A stretch of DNA of 64,000 bases, taken from NCBI RefSeq assembly GCF_037949285.1, contig NZ_CP149926.1, positions 1,901,501 to 1,965,500 on the forward strand. The letters run 5' to 3'. Positions 37,705-46,831 of this stretch are shown piece after piece (position 1 is the first letter of the stretch; each line of letters starts with the position of its first letter). This DNA is from Thioclava sp. GXIMD4216 (GTDB lineage Bacteria; Pseudomonadota; Alphaproteobacteria; Rhodobacterales; Rhodobacteraceae). The notes below the pieces were generated by a model. The model had not been told where the DNA came from. It saw nothing but the letters and a program-made list of their open reading frames with translations, and searched no databases. Made by a program: the position numbers and the translations under genes.

Positions 37705-38607
37705 TCAGGCCGGTTCATGCGCCAGCGAGGCGGCATGGATGCTGTCGATGGCCGAGGCAAGTGCGGCATCGAATTCCGCATCGGATTGTTTATCCGACAT
37801 CCCTTCGGTCAGGGCACGCGAGAACGAGGCGATCATCCCGTCATTCTTCGACAGGATCGCATTGGCCTCATCGCGCGCATAACCGCCCGACAGCGCCACG
37901 ACCTTCAGCACGCGCGGATGATCCACCAGCGGCTTGTAGAAATTCGCAACCGTCGGCAGCGACAGTTTCAGCATCACCTGCTGATCGGCAGGCAGAGCAT
38001 CGAGATGCTTGAGGATCTCGCTACGCAGGATGGCTTCGGCCTCGGCCTTGTCGGAAATCGAAATCGTGACTTCCGGCTCGATGATCGGCATCAGACCATG
38101 TTTGATCACGGTCGCAGCCAGATCGAATTGCTGCGCGACAACCGCCGCGATCCCGGCCTGATTGGCCGCAGAAATGACCGAGCGTTCCTTGGTGCCGAAA
38201 ATACCCGCTTCACGGGCACGGTCCAGCAGCGCGTCCACACCCGGAATGGGCTTGAGAAGCTGCACACCGTTCTCTTCCGCTTCCAGACCCTTGTCGATCT
38301 TCAGGAAGGGCACAACGCCACATTTCTCGTTGAGGTAGGTCGCGGTCGCAATACCATCGATCTCGCGGTCCATCGTCTGTTCGAACAGGATCGCACCGAT
38401 CACCTTACCGCTGGAAAACGCGGGGGATTTGATAATGCGGGTCCGCATTTTGTGGATCAGATCGAACATCTCGGTGTCGTTGGAATATTCGCTTTCCTCG
38501 ATACCGTAAAGGCGCAGAGCCTTCGGCGTCGAACCGCCCGACTGATCGAGCGCGGCGATGAAACCCTCGCCCTTGGAAATCTGTTCGGTTTGTTGCGCGT
38601 TCGGCAT
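37705..38607 (-). CDS. Fructose-bisphosphate aldolase, class I
   Basis: 300 residues, class I (Schiff-base) aldolase: EGFIAALDQSGGSTPKALRL at the start, GVVPFLKIDKGLE around the active lysine region, GLMPIIEPEVTIS and VVALSGGYARDEAN. Cleaves fructose-1,6-bisphosphate to two triose phosphates. GGAGGGAGAG precedes ATG 38607. Next to pgk on the same strand but each has its own terminator. A cre-like half-dyad lies in its promoter region. Confidence 0.95.
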   Translation of the reverse strand: MPNAQQTEQISKGEGFIAALDQSGGSTPKALRLYGIEESEYSNDTEMFDLIHKMRTRIIKSPAFSSGKVIGAILFEQTMDREIDGIATATYLNEKCGVVPFLKIDKGLEAEENGVQLLKPIPGVDALLDRAREAGIFGTKERSVISAANQAGIAAVVAQQFDLAATVIKHGLMPIIEPEVTISISDKAEAEAILRSEILKHLDALPADQQVMLKLSLPTVANFYKPLVDHPRVLKVVALSGGYARDEANAILSKNDGMIASFSRALTEGMSDKQSDAEFDAALASAIDSIHAASLAHEPA

Positions 38608-38684
38608 ATATCTCTCCCTCCGATACGGAGACTGAATTGTGGGCCAGTTCCAGACCTAGCGCGATGCGCGGGGTTAGACAATCT

Positions 38685-38698
38685 TGGTGGCGCTAACC
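38685..38698 (-). promoter_or_regulatory. LacI-type (cre-like) site upstream of the aldolase gene
   Basis: TGGTGGCGCTAACC, centred on CG, with a good right half (GCGCTAACC) and a degenerate left half; it shares GCTAAC and CG geometry with the eno site. A GGTTAG at 38672-38677 forms an inverted repeat with CTAACC. About 78 bases upstream of the aldolase start. Confidence 0.35.
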
Positions 38699-38781
38699 GA
38701 CTTGGATTATTTCATTTTGTCGGTCTGCTGCGCGGAAAGCGGCCAGAAATCCCCCCGCTTCGCCCGTCAGGCGGCACCGTG

Positions 38782-38817
38782 AAAAGAAAACGGGGCGGCC
38801 CGCAAGCCACCCCGTTT
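38782..38817 (-). terminator. Terminator after pgk
   Basis: On the minus strand, AAACGGGGTGGC / GCCGCCCCGTTT (one wobble) with loop TTGCGG, then TCTTTTC. Confidence 0.85.
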
Positions 38818-38838
38818 CCAGTGTCCCTATTGACCGGA

Positions 38839-40029
38839 TCAGTCTTCCAGAGCTTCCACCCCCGGCAGAACCTTGCCCTCCATCCATTCAAGGAAGGCAC
38901 CGCCTGCGGTGGAGATATAGCTGAATTTCTCCGCCGCACCGGCCTTGTTCAGGGCGGCCACGGTGTCCCCGCCACCCGCCACCGAAATCAGCTGCCCCGC
39001 CTGCGTCAACTCTGCGGCTTTGGCAGCCGCGGCATTGGTGGCCGCATCAAAGGGCGTAATCTCGAAAGCCCCCAGCGGGCCGTTCCAGATCAGCGTGCGC
39101 GATTCTGCAAAGACCTTCGAGATCCGAGCCACGGCCTCAGGACCCGCATCAAGGATCATCGCATCCTCGGGGCAGGCATCGGCGGCAACGGTCTCATGCG
39201 GCGCATTGGCCTTGAACTCGCGGGCAACGACCACATCCGAGGGCAGCACAATCGTACAACCGGCAGATTTCGCCTTTTCGAGAATCTCCAGAGCAGTCTG
39301 CGCCATATCGCGCTCGGCCAGCGACGTTCCGACAGAAATGCCTTGCGCCACGAGGAAGGTATTGGCCATGCCGCCACCGATGACCAGATTGTCCACCTTG
39401 CTCACCAGATTGCCCAGCAGATCCAGCTTGGTCGACACTTTCGCCCCGCCGACAACCGCAGTCACCGGACGCTCCGGATCCCCCAGCGCGGCCTCCAGCG
39501 CCTTCAGCTCCGCTTCCATCAGACGCCCCGCAGCACTGGGCAGAACACGGGCCAGAGCCTCGGTCGAGGCATGCGCACGGTGGGCCGCCGAGAAAGCGTC
39601 ATTGATATAGACCGATCCAAGCGCGCCCATCGCCGCCGCCAGCTCGCGGTCGTTCTTTTCCTCGCCCTCGTGGAAACGGGTGTTTTCCAGCAGCAAAACC
39701 TCGCCCGCAGGCAGGGCCGCCACAGCCCGCTTGGCCGGACCGCCAATGCAATCCTCGGCAAAATGCACCGGAACGCCCAATGCGGCCTCAAGCGCCGGAA
39801 CCAGCGGTTTCAGGCTCATTTCCGGCACGACCTTTCCTTTGGGGCGGCCGAAATGGGCCAGAAGGACGGGCTTCCCGCCCTTGGCCAGAATATCCTTGAC
39901 GGTCGGAACGATCTTGTCGATCCGCGTGGTATCCGTCACACGTCCGTCCTCGACCGGAACGTTGATATCGACGCGAACAAGGGCAACCTTGCCCTCCAGT
40001 TCCAGATCGTCGAGGGTTTTCCATGCCAT
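38839..40029 (-). CDS. pgk: Phosphoglycerate kinase
   Basis: Transfers phosphate from 1,3-bisphosphoglycerate to ADP. Family parts: [64 protein letters not shown], and the C-terminal nucleotide loop [16 protein letters not shown]. 396 residues; GAGGAGATAA precedes ATG 40029. Transcribed toward the class I aldolase gene, separated by a terminator. Confidence 0.98.
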   Translation of the reverse strand: MAWKTLDDLELEGKVALVRVDINVPVEDGRVTDTTRIDKIVPTVKDILAKGGKPVLLAHFGRPKGKVVPEMSLKPLVPALEAALGVPVHFAEDCIGGPAKRAVAALPAGEVLLLENTRFHEGEEKNDRELAAAMGALGSVYINDAFSAAHRAHASTEALARVLPSAAGRLMEAELKALEAALGDPERPVTAVVGGAKVSTKLDLLGNLVSKVDNLVIGGGMANTFLVAQGISVGTSLAERDMAQTALEILEKAKSAGCTIVLPSDVVVAREFKANAPHETVAADACPEDAMILDAGPEAVARISKVFAESRTLIWNGPLGAFEITPFDAATNAAAAKAAELTQAGQLISVAGGGDTVAALNKAGAAEKFSYISTAGGAFLEWMEGKVLPGVEALED

Positions 40030-40231
40030 GCGTTATCTCCTCATTCCGGCACCAAATCAGGGGATGGGGTGCCCGTTGTGCCGCAACTTGCACCGTCCAT
40101 GAAATGGCGTCAACACACGCAATCACCGGACATGACCCGCGCGTGAGAAGGCGTGAAAACGAAAAACGAAGGTTTCGGCTTTCCATAGCGGCCCTGTCGT
40201 GTAGATTGCGGGCCAAATCCAGGAGGACCTC

Positions 40232-40738
40232 ATGGCCGAATATAAAGACCCCGAGAACACCATCATCATCGAATTGAAGGATGGTCCCGTTGTTATCGAG
40301 CTGATGCCCGAAATCGCGCCGAAGCATTCCGAGCGTATGAAACAGCTGGCCCGCGACGGTGCCTATGACAACGTGGCCTTCCACCGCGTGATCGACGGTT
40401 TCATGGCGCAAACCGGCGACGTAGCGAATGCGAATATGGAAAAAGACTACAATCCGGGCCGCGCAGGCACCGGCGGGTCCGAATATGACGACCTTCCCGC
40501 AGAATTCTCGCGTATTCCGCATGATCGCGGCACGCTGGGGGCTGCCCGCTCGATGAATCCGAACTCGGCCAACTCGCAGTTCTTCATCAACTTCTCGGAC
40601 AACCACTTCCTGAACGGCCAATACACCGTTTATGGCCGCGTGATCTCCGGAATGGAATTTGTCGACAAGATCGTGCGCGGTGAACCGCCGGCGAATCCCG
40701 ACCGCATGATCAAAGTCACGGTGGCCGCCGATGCGTAA
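40232..40738 (+). CDS. ppiB: Cytoplasmic cyclophilin-type peptidylprolyl isomerase
   Basis: 168 residues with no signal peptide. Cyclophilin signature: VAFHRVIDGFMAQTGDV with the catalytic Arg, and SMNPNSANSQFFINFSDN; NGQYTVYGRVISGMEFVDKI. AGGAGG precedes ATG 40232. It overlaps the next cyclophilin gene by eight bases. Confidence 0.95.
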   Translation: MAEYKDPENTIIIELKDGPVVIELMPEIAPKHSERMKQLARDGAYDNVAFHRVIDGFMAQTGDVANANMEKDYNPGRAGTGGSEYDDLPAEFSRIPHDRGTLGAARSMNPNSANSQFFINFSDNHFLNGQYTVYGRVISGMEFVDKIVRGEPPANPDRMIKVTVAADA

Positions 40739-41324
40739 TCTTGTTGCGGCAGCCCTGATTGCGATGGGTGCCGGGGCAATGACCACTGGCGCTTATGCCG
40801 AAGACACCGCGCCCGACGGGCCCGGCCCGAATCTGACGCTGGAGATCGGCGGCTCGGTTCAGGGCGAGATCGTCATCGACCTGCTGCCCGATGTCGCCCC
40901 CAAAGCGGCGGAACGTCTGGAAGAGCTGGCCAAGGAAGGCGCGTATAATGACGTGGTGTTCCACCGCGTGATCGACGGCTTCATGGCGCAGACGGGCGAT
41001 GTGCAATTTGGCAAGCGCGGCTCTTCGCAGATCGAGATGGCGGGGATGGGCGGCTCGAACAAGCCCGACCTTCCGGCCGAGTTCTCGAAACGCAAATTCG
41101 TGCGCGGCATTGTCGGCATGGCACGCTCGCAATCGCCGAATTCCGCCAATTCGCAATTCTTCATCATGTTCGCGGATGCGCCGCATCTGAACGGGCAGTA
41201 CACGGTTGTCGGCCATGTCATCAAAGGTATGGATATCGTCGACCAGATCAAGAAGGGCGATCCCGCGAAAAACGGCTTGGTCGATGACCCCGATTACATC
41301 GTTTCGGCAACGGTCAGCAAATAA
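40731..41324 (+). CDS. Periplasmic cyclophilin-type peptidylprolyl isomerase
   Basis: 197 residues: a signal peptide (NLVAAALIAMGAGAMTTGAYA, cleavage before ED) and one cyclophilin domain (VVFHRVIDGFMAQTGDVQFG, SQSPNSANSQFFIMFADA). It is a close paralogue of the preceding cytoplasmic enzyme and overlaps it by eight bases, so one transcript supplies a cytoplasmic and a periplasmic isomerase. Likely a tandem duplication with later acquisition of a signal peptide. Confidence 0.93.
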   Translation: MRNLVAAALIAMGAGAMTTGAYAEDTAPDGPGPNLTLEIGGSVQGEIVIDLLPDVAPKAAERLEELAKEGAYNDVVFHRVIDGFMAQTGDVQFGKRGSSQIEMAGMGGSNKPDLPAEFSKRKFVRGIVGMARSQSPNSANSQFFIMFADAPHLNGQYTVVGHVIKGMDIVDQIKKGDPAKNGLVDDPDYIVSATVSK

Positions 41325-41354
41325 GATCCCGTGCCGAGACCCGGCCCAAGCTTG

Positions 41355-41382
41355 CAAGGCGTCCCAAAGGGGGCGCCTTTTT
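41355..41382 (+). terminator. Terminator after the cyclophilin pair
   Basis: Stem AAGGCG(T)CCC / GGG(G)CGCCTT with loop AAAG, then TTT. Confidence 0.85.
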
Positions 41383-41534
41383 CTGTTCCGGTCCCCTTTC
41401 CATGCAAAAATGCCTAGGCGAAGCGGGGCGCTTCGTGGCATAGTCGGATCTCAGGCCCGACAAGAGGCCGCGCAGAACGCGCAAAGAACTGGCAGAGCAA
41501 AATGGCGCCCTTGCGCGCCCGATATAGGCAGAAC

Positions 41535-41831
41535 ATGCAGCAGAAAAACCGGGCGGTCGGTCCGCTGATCTTCTTTTCCATCGCCTTCGTGTTGGCGGCA
41601 TATTTCACCTTTGCCGCCGTGCAGGGATCTTACGGGATCTTCAAGCGGGTGCAGATCGAGGCCGAAATCACCGACATGACGCAAAAGCGCGACGCACTGC
41701 GCGACGAGGTCAAGCGTATGGCGAATCTGACGCATCGCCTGTCGGATGATTATCTGGACCTCGACCTTCTGGACGAGCAGGCGCGCAATATCCTTGGACT
41801 GGTGCGTGGCGACGAGGTCGTCATTCGCTAA
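41535..41831 (+). CDS. ftsB: FtsB-like septum formation initiator protein
   Basis: 98 residues: one N-terminal membrane segment (VGPLIFFSIAFVLAAYFTFA) followed by a short coiled coil (IEAEITDMTQKRDALRDEVK) and a conserved end (DLLDEQARNILGLVRGDEVV). This is the FtsB/DivIC divisome architecture. I chose ATG 41535 with TAGG six bases upstream; ATG 41502 would add 11 residues. In many alphaproteobacteria it lies just upstream of the PDH genes, as here. Confidence 0.85.
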   Translation: MQQKNRAVGPLIFFSIAFVLAAYFTFAAVQGSYGIFKRVQIEAEITDMTQKRDALRDEVKRMANLTHRLSDDYLDLDLLDEQARNILGLVRGDEVVIR

Positions 41832-41858
41832 AGCGCCCGAAATGTGGACATTTTTAGC

Positions 41859-41887
41859 AACCCGCAAGCTTGCCTTGCGGGTTTTTT
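41859..41887 (+). terminator. Terminator after ftsB
   Basis: Stem ACCCGCAAG / CTTGCGGGT with loop CTTGC, then a run of T. Confidence 0.9.
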
Positions 41888-42021
41888 GCGTCATCCTTCT
41901 CCACATACCATCACTTTATGCCCGCAGAAGACACTGTTGCATATCGCGGTGATTGTCTTTGCAGATGCTTTCCGCTAGAGATGGTTTAATACTGAACTAT
42001 CCGCTTTTAGGGAGGATGCCT

Positions 42022-43047
42022 ATGGCTGCTCGCAAGAGTTCGGGGACCGCACCCAAGGCTGGTGCGAACGTCTCCAAGGACGAGCTTCTCAGCTACTATC
42101 GTGACATGCTGCTGATCCGCCGCTTCGAAGAGAAGGCAGGCCAGCTTTACGGCATGGGGCTGATCGGTGGCTTCTGTCACCTTTACATCGGTCAGGAGGC
42201 TGTTGTTGTGGGCCTTGAGGCCGCCGCGAAAGAGGGCGACAAGCGCGTGACCTCGTATCGCGACCACGGGCATATGCTTGCCTGCGGCATGGACGCCAAG
42301 GGCGTGATGGCCGAGCTGACGGGCCGCGAGGGCGGCTATTCGAAAGGCAAAGGCGGCTCCATGCACATGTTCTCGAAAGAGAAGCATTTCTATGGGGGCC
42401 ACGGCATTGTCGGCGCGCAGGTTCCGATTGGCGCAGGTCTTGCCTTCTCGGACAAGTACAAGGGCAATGACAATGTGACCTTCGCCTATTTCGGCGATGG
42501 TGCGGCCAACCAGGGTCAGGTTTACGAGACCTATAACATGGCGCAGCTATGGGATCTTCCGGTCGTCTTCGTCATCGAGAACAACCAATATGCAATGGGC
42601 ACCTCGGTCGCCCGTTCGACCAAATCCCCGGCGCTGTGGAAACGCGGCGAGGCCTATGGCATCTCGGGCGAGGAAGTCGACGGCATGGATGTTCTAGCGG
42701 TCAAAGCGGCTGGCGAAAAGGCCGTGGCGCACTGCCGTGCGGGCAAAGGCCCCTATATCCTCGAGGTAAAAACCTACCGTTACCGCGGTCACTCGATGTC
42801 GGATCCCGCGAAATACCGCTCGCGCGACGAAGTGCAGAAGATGCGCGAAGAGCGTGACGCCATCGAGCATGTCCGCCAACTGCTGCTGACCGGCAATCAT
42901 GCCACCGAAGATGACCTGAAGGCCATCGACAAGGACATCAAGGCGATCGTCAACGAGTCGGCTGAATTCGCGAAAGAAAGCCCCGAGCCCGCGCTCGAAG
43001 AGCTCTGGACCGACATCTATGCCGACGCGGCACCGCAGAACGCCTGA
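42022..43047 (+). CDS. pdhA: Pyruvate dehydrogenase E1 component, alpha subunit
   Basis: With the beta subunit it decarboxylates pyruvate on thiamine diphosphate. The TPP-binding motif is [20 protein letters not shown] ending in ENNQYAM; the phosphorylation-loop region [18 protein letters not shown] is present. GGGAGG is seven bases before ATG 42022 (341 residues); in-frame upstream ATG codons are less likely. 14 bases separate it from pdhB. Confidence 0.96.
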   Translation: MAARKSSGTAPKAGANVSKDELLSYYRDMLLIRRFEEKAGQLYGMGLIGGFCHLYIGQEAVVVGLEAAAKEGDKRVTSYRDHGHMLACGMDAKGVMAELTGREGGYSKGKGGSMHMFSKEKHFYGGHGIVGAQVPIGAGLAFSDKYKGNDNVTFAYFGDGAANQGQVYETYNMAQLWDLPVVFVIENNQYAMGTSVARSTKSPALWKRGEAYGISGEEVDGMDVLAVKAAGEKAVAHCRAGKGPYILEVKTYRYRGHSMSDPAKYRSRDEVQKMREERDAIEHVRQLLLTGNHATEDDLKAIDKDIKAIVNESAEFAKESPEPALEELWTDIYADAAPQNA

Positions 43048-43061
43048 GAGGGAAGAGAAGA

Positions 43062-44432
43062 ATGGCAACTGAAATCCTGATGCCCGCCCTGTCGCCCACT
43101 ATGGAAGAGGGCACTCTGGCACGCTGGCTCAAGAAAGAAGGCGATACCGTCTCCGCAGGGGATATCATCGCAGAAATCGAAACCGATAAGGCGACGATGG
43201 AATTCGAAGCGGTCGATGAAGGCACGCTGGGCAAGATCCTGATCGAAGAAGGCACCGAGGGCGTGAAAGTGAACACCCCCATCGCGGTTCTTCTGGAAGA
43301 AGGCGAATCGGCGGATGATATCGCATCGGCTTCGGCACCTGCGGCAGAGGCAGCCCCTGCCCCGGCTTCGGTTCCCGCCGCTGCCAAAGACGACACGCCG
43401 GACACGCCCCTTGCGCCGAATACGACGCCGGATTGGCCCGAAGGCACCGAGATGAAGACCCAGACGGTCCGCGAAGCCCTGCGCGACGCGATGGCCGAAG
43501 AGATGCGCGGCGACGAGAACGTCTATCTGATGGGCGAGGAAGTGGCCGAATACCAAGGCGCTTATAAAATCAGCCAAGGTCTTCTGGACGAGTTCGGCTC
43601 CAAGCGCGTCATCGACACCCCGATCACCGAGCATGGCTTTGCCGGTATCGCCGTTGGTGCCGCTTTCGGTGGCCTGCGTCCGATCGTCGAGTTCATGACC
43701 TTCAACTTCGCCATGCAGGCGATTGACCAGATCATCAACTCGGCGGCGAAAACGCTCTATATGTCGGGCGGCCAGATGGGCGCTCCGATGGTGTTCCGTG
43801 GCCCGAATGGTGCGGCAGCCCGCGTGGGTGCGCAGCACAGCCAGGATTACGCCGCATGGTATGCGCAGATCCCGGGCCTCAAGGTCGTTCAGCCCTATTC
43901 GGCAGCCGATGCAAAAGGCCTGCTGAAATCGGCAATCCGCGATCCGAACCCCGTCATCTTCCTTGAAAACGAGATCCTCTACGGGAAGTCGTTCGAAGTG
44001 CCGGTGATGGATGATTTCACCGTTCCGATCGGCAAGGCGAAAGTCTGGCGCGAAGGTACGGATGTGACCATCGTCTCCTTCGGCATCGGCATGACCTATG
44101 CGTTGGAAGCGGCAGAGAAACTGGCAGCAGAAGGCATCTCGGCAGAGGTCATCGACCTGCGCTCGATCCGCCCGCTGGATTATGACACCGTGCTGGCCTC
44201 GGTCATGAAGACCAACCGCTGCGTCACCGTGGAAGAAGGCTTCCCCGTCTGCTCCATCGGTAACCACCTGTCGGCTGTCATCATGGAACGCGCCTTCGAT
44301 TACCTCGATGCGCCCGTGATCAACTGCACCGGTAAAGACGTGCCGATGCCCTATGCCGCCAACCTCGAGAAACTGGCTCTTGTCACCACCGATGAAGTCA
44401 TCGCTGCGGTGAAAAAAGTCACCTATCGCTAA
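43062..44432 (+). CDS. pdhB: Pyruvate dehydrogenase E1 beta subunit with N-terminal lipoyl domain
   Basis: 456 residues. Residues 1-78 are a lipoyl domain with the lipoylated lysine in [18 protein letters not shown] flexible Ala/Pro linker ([18 protein letters not shown]) leads to the E1-beta body ([40 protein letters not shown]). The fusion of a lipoyl domain to E1-beta is typical of Rhodobacterales and some other alphaproteobacteria. Operon pdhA-pdhB-E2, with no E3 gene following in this window. Confidence 0.96.
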   Translation: MATEILMPALSPTMEEGTLARWLKKEGDTVSAGDIIAEIETDKATMEFEAVDEGTLGKILIEEGTEGVKVNTPIAVLLEEGESADDIASASAPAAEAAPAPASVPAAAKDDTPDTPLAPNTTPDWPEGTEMKTQTVREALRDAMAEEMRGDENVYLMGEEVAEYQGAYKISQGLLDEFGSKRVIDTPITEHGFAGIAVGAAFGGLRPIVEFMTFNFAMQAIDQIINSAAKTLYMSGGQMGAPMVFRGPNGAAARVGAQHSQDYAAWYAQIPGLKVVQPYSAADAKGLLKSAIRDPNPVIFLENEILYGKSFEVPVMDDFTVPIGKAKVWREGTDVTIVSFGIGMTYALEAAEKLAAEGISAEVIDLRSIRPLDYDTVLASVMKTNRCVTVEEGFPVCSIGNHLSAVIMERAFDYLDAPVINCTGKDVPMPYAANLEKLALVTTDEVIAAVKKVTYR

Positions 44433-44444
44433 GGAGATCCAGAG

Positions 44445-45740
44445 ATGGCAACTGAAATCCTGATGCCGGCCCTTTCTCCGACGATGGAAGAAGGCACACT
44501 GGCGCGCTGGCTGAAGAAGGAAGGCGACACCGTCGCCTCCGGTGACATCATCGCGGAAATCGAGACCGATAAAGCGACGATGGAATTCGAAGCGGTTGAT
44601 GAGGGTGTGCTTGGCAAGATCCTTATCGCGGAAGGCACCGAAGGCGTGAAGGTGAACACCCCGATCGCCGTCATGCTGGAAGAGGGGGAAGACGCCTCGG
44701 CCATCGAGACCGCCTCGAACCCGGCAGCCCCCGCCAAGGCGGAAGCGCCCGCAGAGGCCCCCAAGGCCGCAGCCGCACCTGCTGCTGCACCCGCACCTGC
44801 GGCGCCTGCCAAGGACGGCAAGCGTATCTTCGCCTCGCCGCTGGCCCGCCGTATCGCGGCCCAGAAAGGTCTGGATCTGGCGACTATCGCGGGTTCGGGT
44901 CCCAAAGGCCGTATCGTGAAGGCGGATGTCGAAGGTGCGAGTGCCGCGCCCAAGGCCGAAGCCGCCGCTCCCAAAGCCGAGGCGCCTGTCGCCAAAGCAG
45001 CCCCCGCTGGCCCCTCTGCCGATGCCGTCATCAAGATGTATGAAGGCCGCGAGTTCGAAGAGGTCAAGCTGGACGGGATGCGCAAGACGATTGCCGCGCG
45101 TCTCTCGGAAGCCAAGCAAACGATCCCGCATTTCTACCTGCGCCGCGACATCAAGCTTGATGCGCTGCTGAAGTTCCGCTCGCAGCTGAACAAGCAGCTG
45201 GAAGGCCGTGGGATCAAACTGTCGGTGAATGACTTCATCATCAAGGCCGTGGCCCAAGCACTGCAGGCCGTGCCGGATGCGAATGCTGTCTGGGCGGGCG
45301 ACCGCGTGCTGAAGCTGAAGCCTTCGGATGTGGCTGTGGCCGTGGCGATTGAAGGCGGTCTCTTCACGCCGGTGTTGAAAGACGCCGATATGAAGTCGCT
45401 CTCGGCGCTGTCGACCGAGATGAAGGATCTGGCCAAACGCGCCCGCGACCGCAAGCTTGCGCCGCATGAATATCAGGGCGGTTCCTTCGCGATCTCCAAC
45501 CTTGGCATGTTCGGCATCGATAACTTTGACGCCATCGTGAACCCGCCCCATGCCGGCATCCTCGCCGTGGGTGGTGGTGTGAAAAAGCCGGTGGTGAATG
45601 CCGAAGGCGAAATCGAAGTGGCCACCGTGATGTCGGTCACCATGTCGGTCGATCACCGTGTGATCGACGGGGCGCTTGGCGCGGATCTTCTGAAGATCAT
45701 CGTCGAGAACCTCGAAAATCCGATGACGATGCTGGCCTGA
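44445..45740 (+). CDS. pdhC: Pyruvate dehydrogenase E2, dihydrolipoamide acetyltransferase
   Basis: 431 residues: one lipoyl domain ([17 protein letters not shown]), an Ala/Pro/Lys linker, a peripheral-subunit-binding domain ([20 protein letters not shown] ... [14 protein letters not shown]), a second linker, and the catalytic acyltransferase domain ending in [20 protein letters not shown] with the DHRxxDG active site. Forms the core of the PDH complex and hands acetyl groups to CoA. Its first 80 residues nearly repeat those of pdhB. Confidence 0.96.
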   Translation: MATEILMPALSPTMEEGTLARWLKKEGDTVASGDIIAEIETDKATMEFEAVDEGVLGKILIAEGTEGVKVNTPIAVMLEEGEDASAIETASNPAAPAKAEAPAEAPKAAAAPAAAPAPAAPAKDGKRIFASPLARRIAAQKGLDLATIAGSGPKGRIVKADVEGASAAPKAEAAAPKAEAPVAKAAPAGPSADAVIKMYEGREFEEVKLDGMRKTIAARLSEAKQTIPHFYLRRDIKLDALLKFRSQLNKQLEGRGIKLSVNDFIIKAVAQALQAVPDANAVWAGDRVLKLKPSDVAVAVAIEGGLFTPVLKDADMKSLSALSTEMKDLAKRARDRKLAPHEYQGGSFAISNLGMFGIDNFDAIVNPPHAGILAVGGGVKKPVVNAEGEIEVATVMSVTMSVDHRVIDGALGADLLKIIVENLENPMTMLA

Positions 45741-45784
45741 TAGGTCAGTGCGGCAGGCGTGCAAACGCCTGCTGTAACAAAAAC

Positions 45785-45820
45785 AAAACGGGCTACCGGT
45801 TATGCCGGTAGCCCGTTTTT
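45785..45820. terminator. Bidirectional terminator between PDH operon and cysE
   Basis: Stem AAACGGGCTACCGG / CCGGTAGCCCGTTT, loop about 5 bases, with A-tract and T-tract on opposite sides; between convergent genes. Confidence 0.92.
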
Positions 45821-45867
45821 CATATAGCAAACATCCGCCACGCGGGCTGACGCTCTCACAAATCGTG

Positions 45868-46671
45868 CTATTTTTCCAAAAGATGATCCATTGATACCGA
45901 CGGCTGGCTGCAACCGGCATCTCCCACGATGCGGGCGGGCACCCCTGCGACCGTCTTACACGGCGGCACCTCGTTCAACACGACCGACCCTGCCGCGATG
46001 CGGGAATTGTCCCCCACCCGAATATTGCCCAGCACCTTGGCACCGGCCCCGATCAATACGCCATTGCCGATCTTGGGATGTCTGTCTTCCTCTTCCTTGC
46101 CGGTCCCGCCCAGCGTGACAGAATGCAGCATCGACACATTATCCCCGACCACAGCCGTCTCGCCGATCACGATAGAATGCGCATGGTCGATCATCACGCC
46201 CTGCCCGATGCGGGCAGCGGGGTGAATATCGACACCAAACATCTCGGAGGTACGCATCTGGACATAATAGGCCATGTCCTTACGCCCCTCCGACCACAGC
46301 CAATGGGCAATCCGGTAGGATTGCAGCGCCTGAAAACCCTTGAAAAACAACAGGGGTTGCATCAGACGGTGGCAAGCCGCGTCGCGCTCGTAAACCGCAA
46401 CCAGATCGGCACGCGCTGCCGCAATCAGATAGGGGGCCTGCGCATAGGCATCATCCGCAATTTCGCGCAGGATCTGCTCGCTCATTTCGTTCGACGCCAG
46501 TTTCAACGAGAACCGGAAAGACAGCGCCCTCTCGAAAGTGGGGTGATGCAAAAGACCGGCATGGATCAGCGATCCAAGAAGCGGCTCGTTCTGAACGGCC
46601 GCGCGCGCCTCGGTACAGATCCGCTCCCAGACAGGATCAACGGTGGCAATTCTGACTTGGGGCTCAGCCAT
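45868..46671 (-). CDS. cysE: Serine O-acetyltransferase
   Basis: Makes O-acetylserine from serine and acetyl-CoA, the substrate of CysK. The left-handed beta-helix of hexapeptide repeats is in the C-terminal half (HSIVIGETAVVGDNVSMLHS, VTLGGTGKEEEDRHPKIGNG, VLIGAGAKVLGNIRVGDNSR), with catalytic His residues in DHAHSIVIG and LGGTGKEEEDRHP. AAAGGAGAC precedes ATG 46671 (267 residues). It follows GTA g15 on the same strand after 160 bases with no terminator that I can see. Confidence 0.94.
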   Translation of the reverse strand: MAEPQVRIATVDPVWERICTEARAAVQNEPLLGSLIHAGLLHHPTFERALSFRFSLKLASNEMSEQILREIADDAYAQAPYLIAAARADLVAVYERDAACHRLMQPLLFFKGFQALQSYRIAHWLWSEGRKDMAYYVQMRTSEMFGVDIHPAARIGQGVMIDHAHSIVIGETAVVGDNVSMLHSVTLGGTGKEEEDRHPKIGNGVLIGAGAKVLGNIRVGDNSRIAAGSVVLNEVPPCKTVAGVPARIVGDAGCSQPSVSMDHLLEK

Positions 46672-46831
46672 GACGTCTCCTTTGCGCAGCAAATGCGGGC
46701 TCACCTTCACAGGCATGCTCTAGCACAATACCACATGGAGGCCGACCAGAGATAAACCAAGTGCAAAATAGAGAAAAGTCCTTAACATCGGTCACAAACC
46801 TTTCTTTGCCCGCCATCGGATGCCCCGCCCG

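Noticed and set aside
37411..40146. A 911-codon plus-strand frame across aldolase and pgk
   Set aside because: Antisense to two certain glycolytic genes and runs through three terminators.
43017..45920. A 967-codon minus-strand reading frame over the PDH genes
   Set aside because: Antisense shadow of pdhB and pdhC, which carry unmistakable family motifs; no ribosome site or domain.
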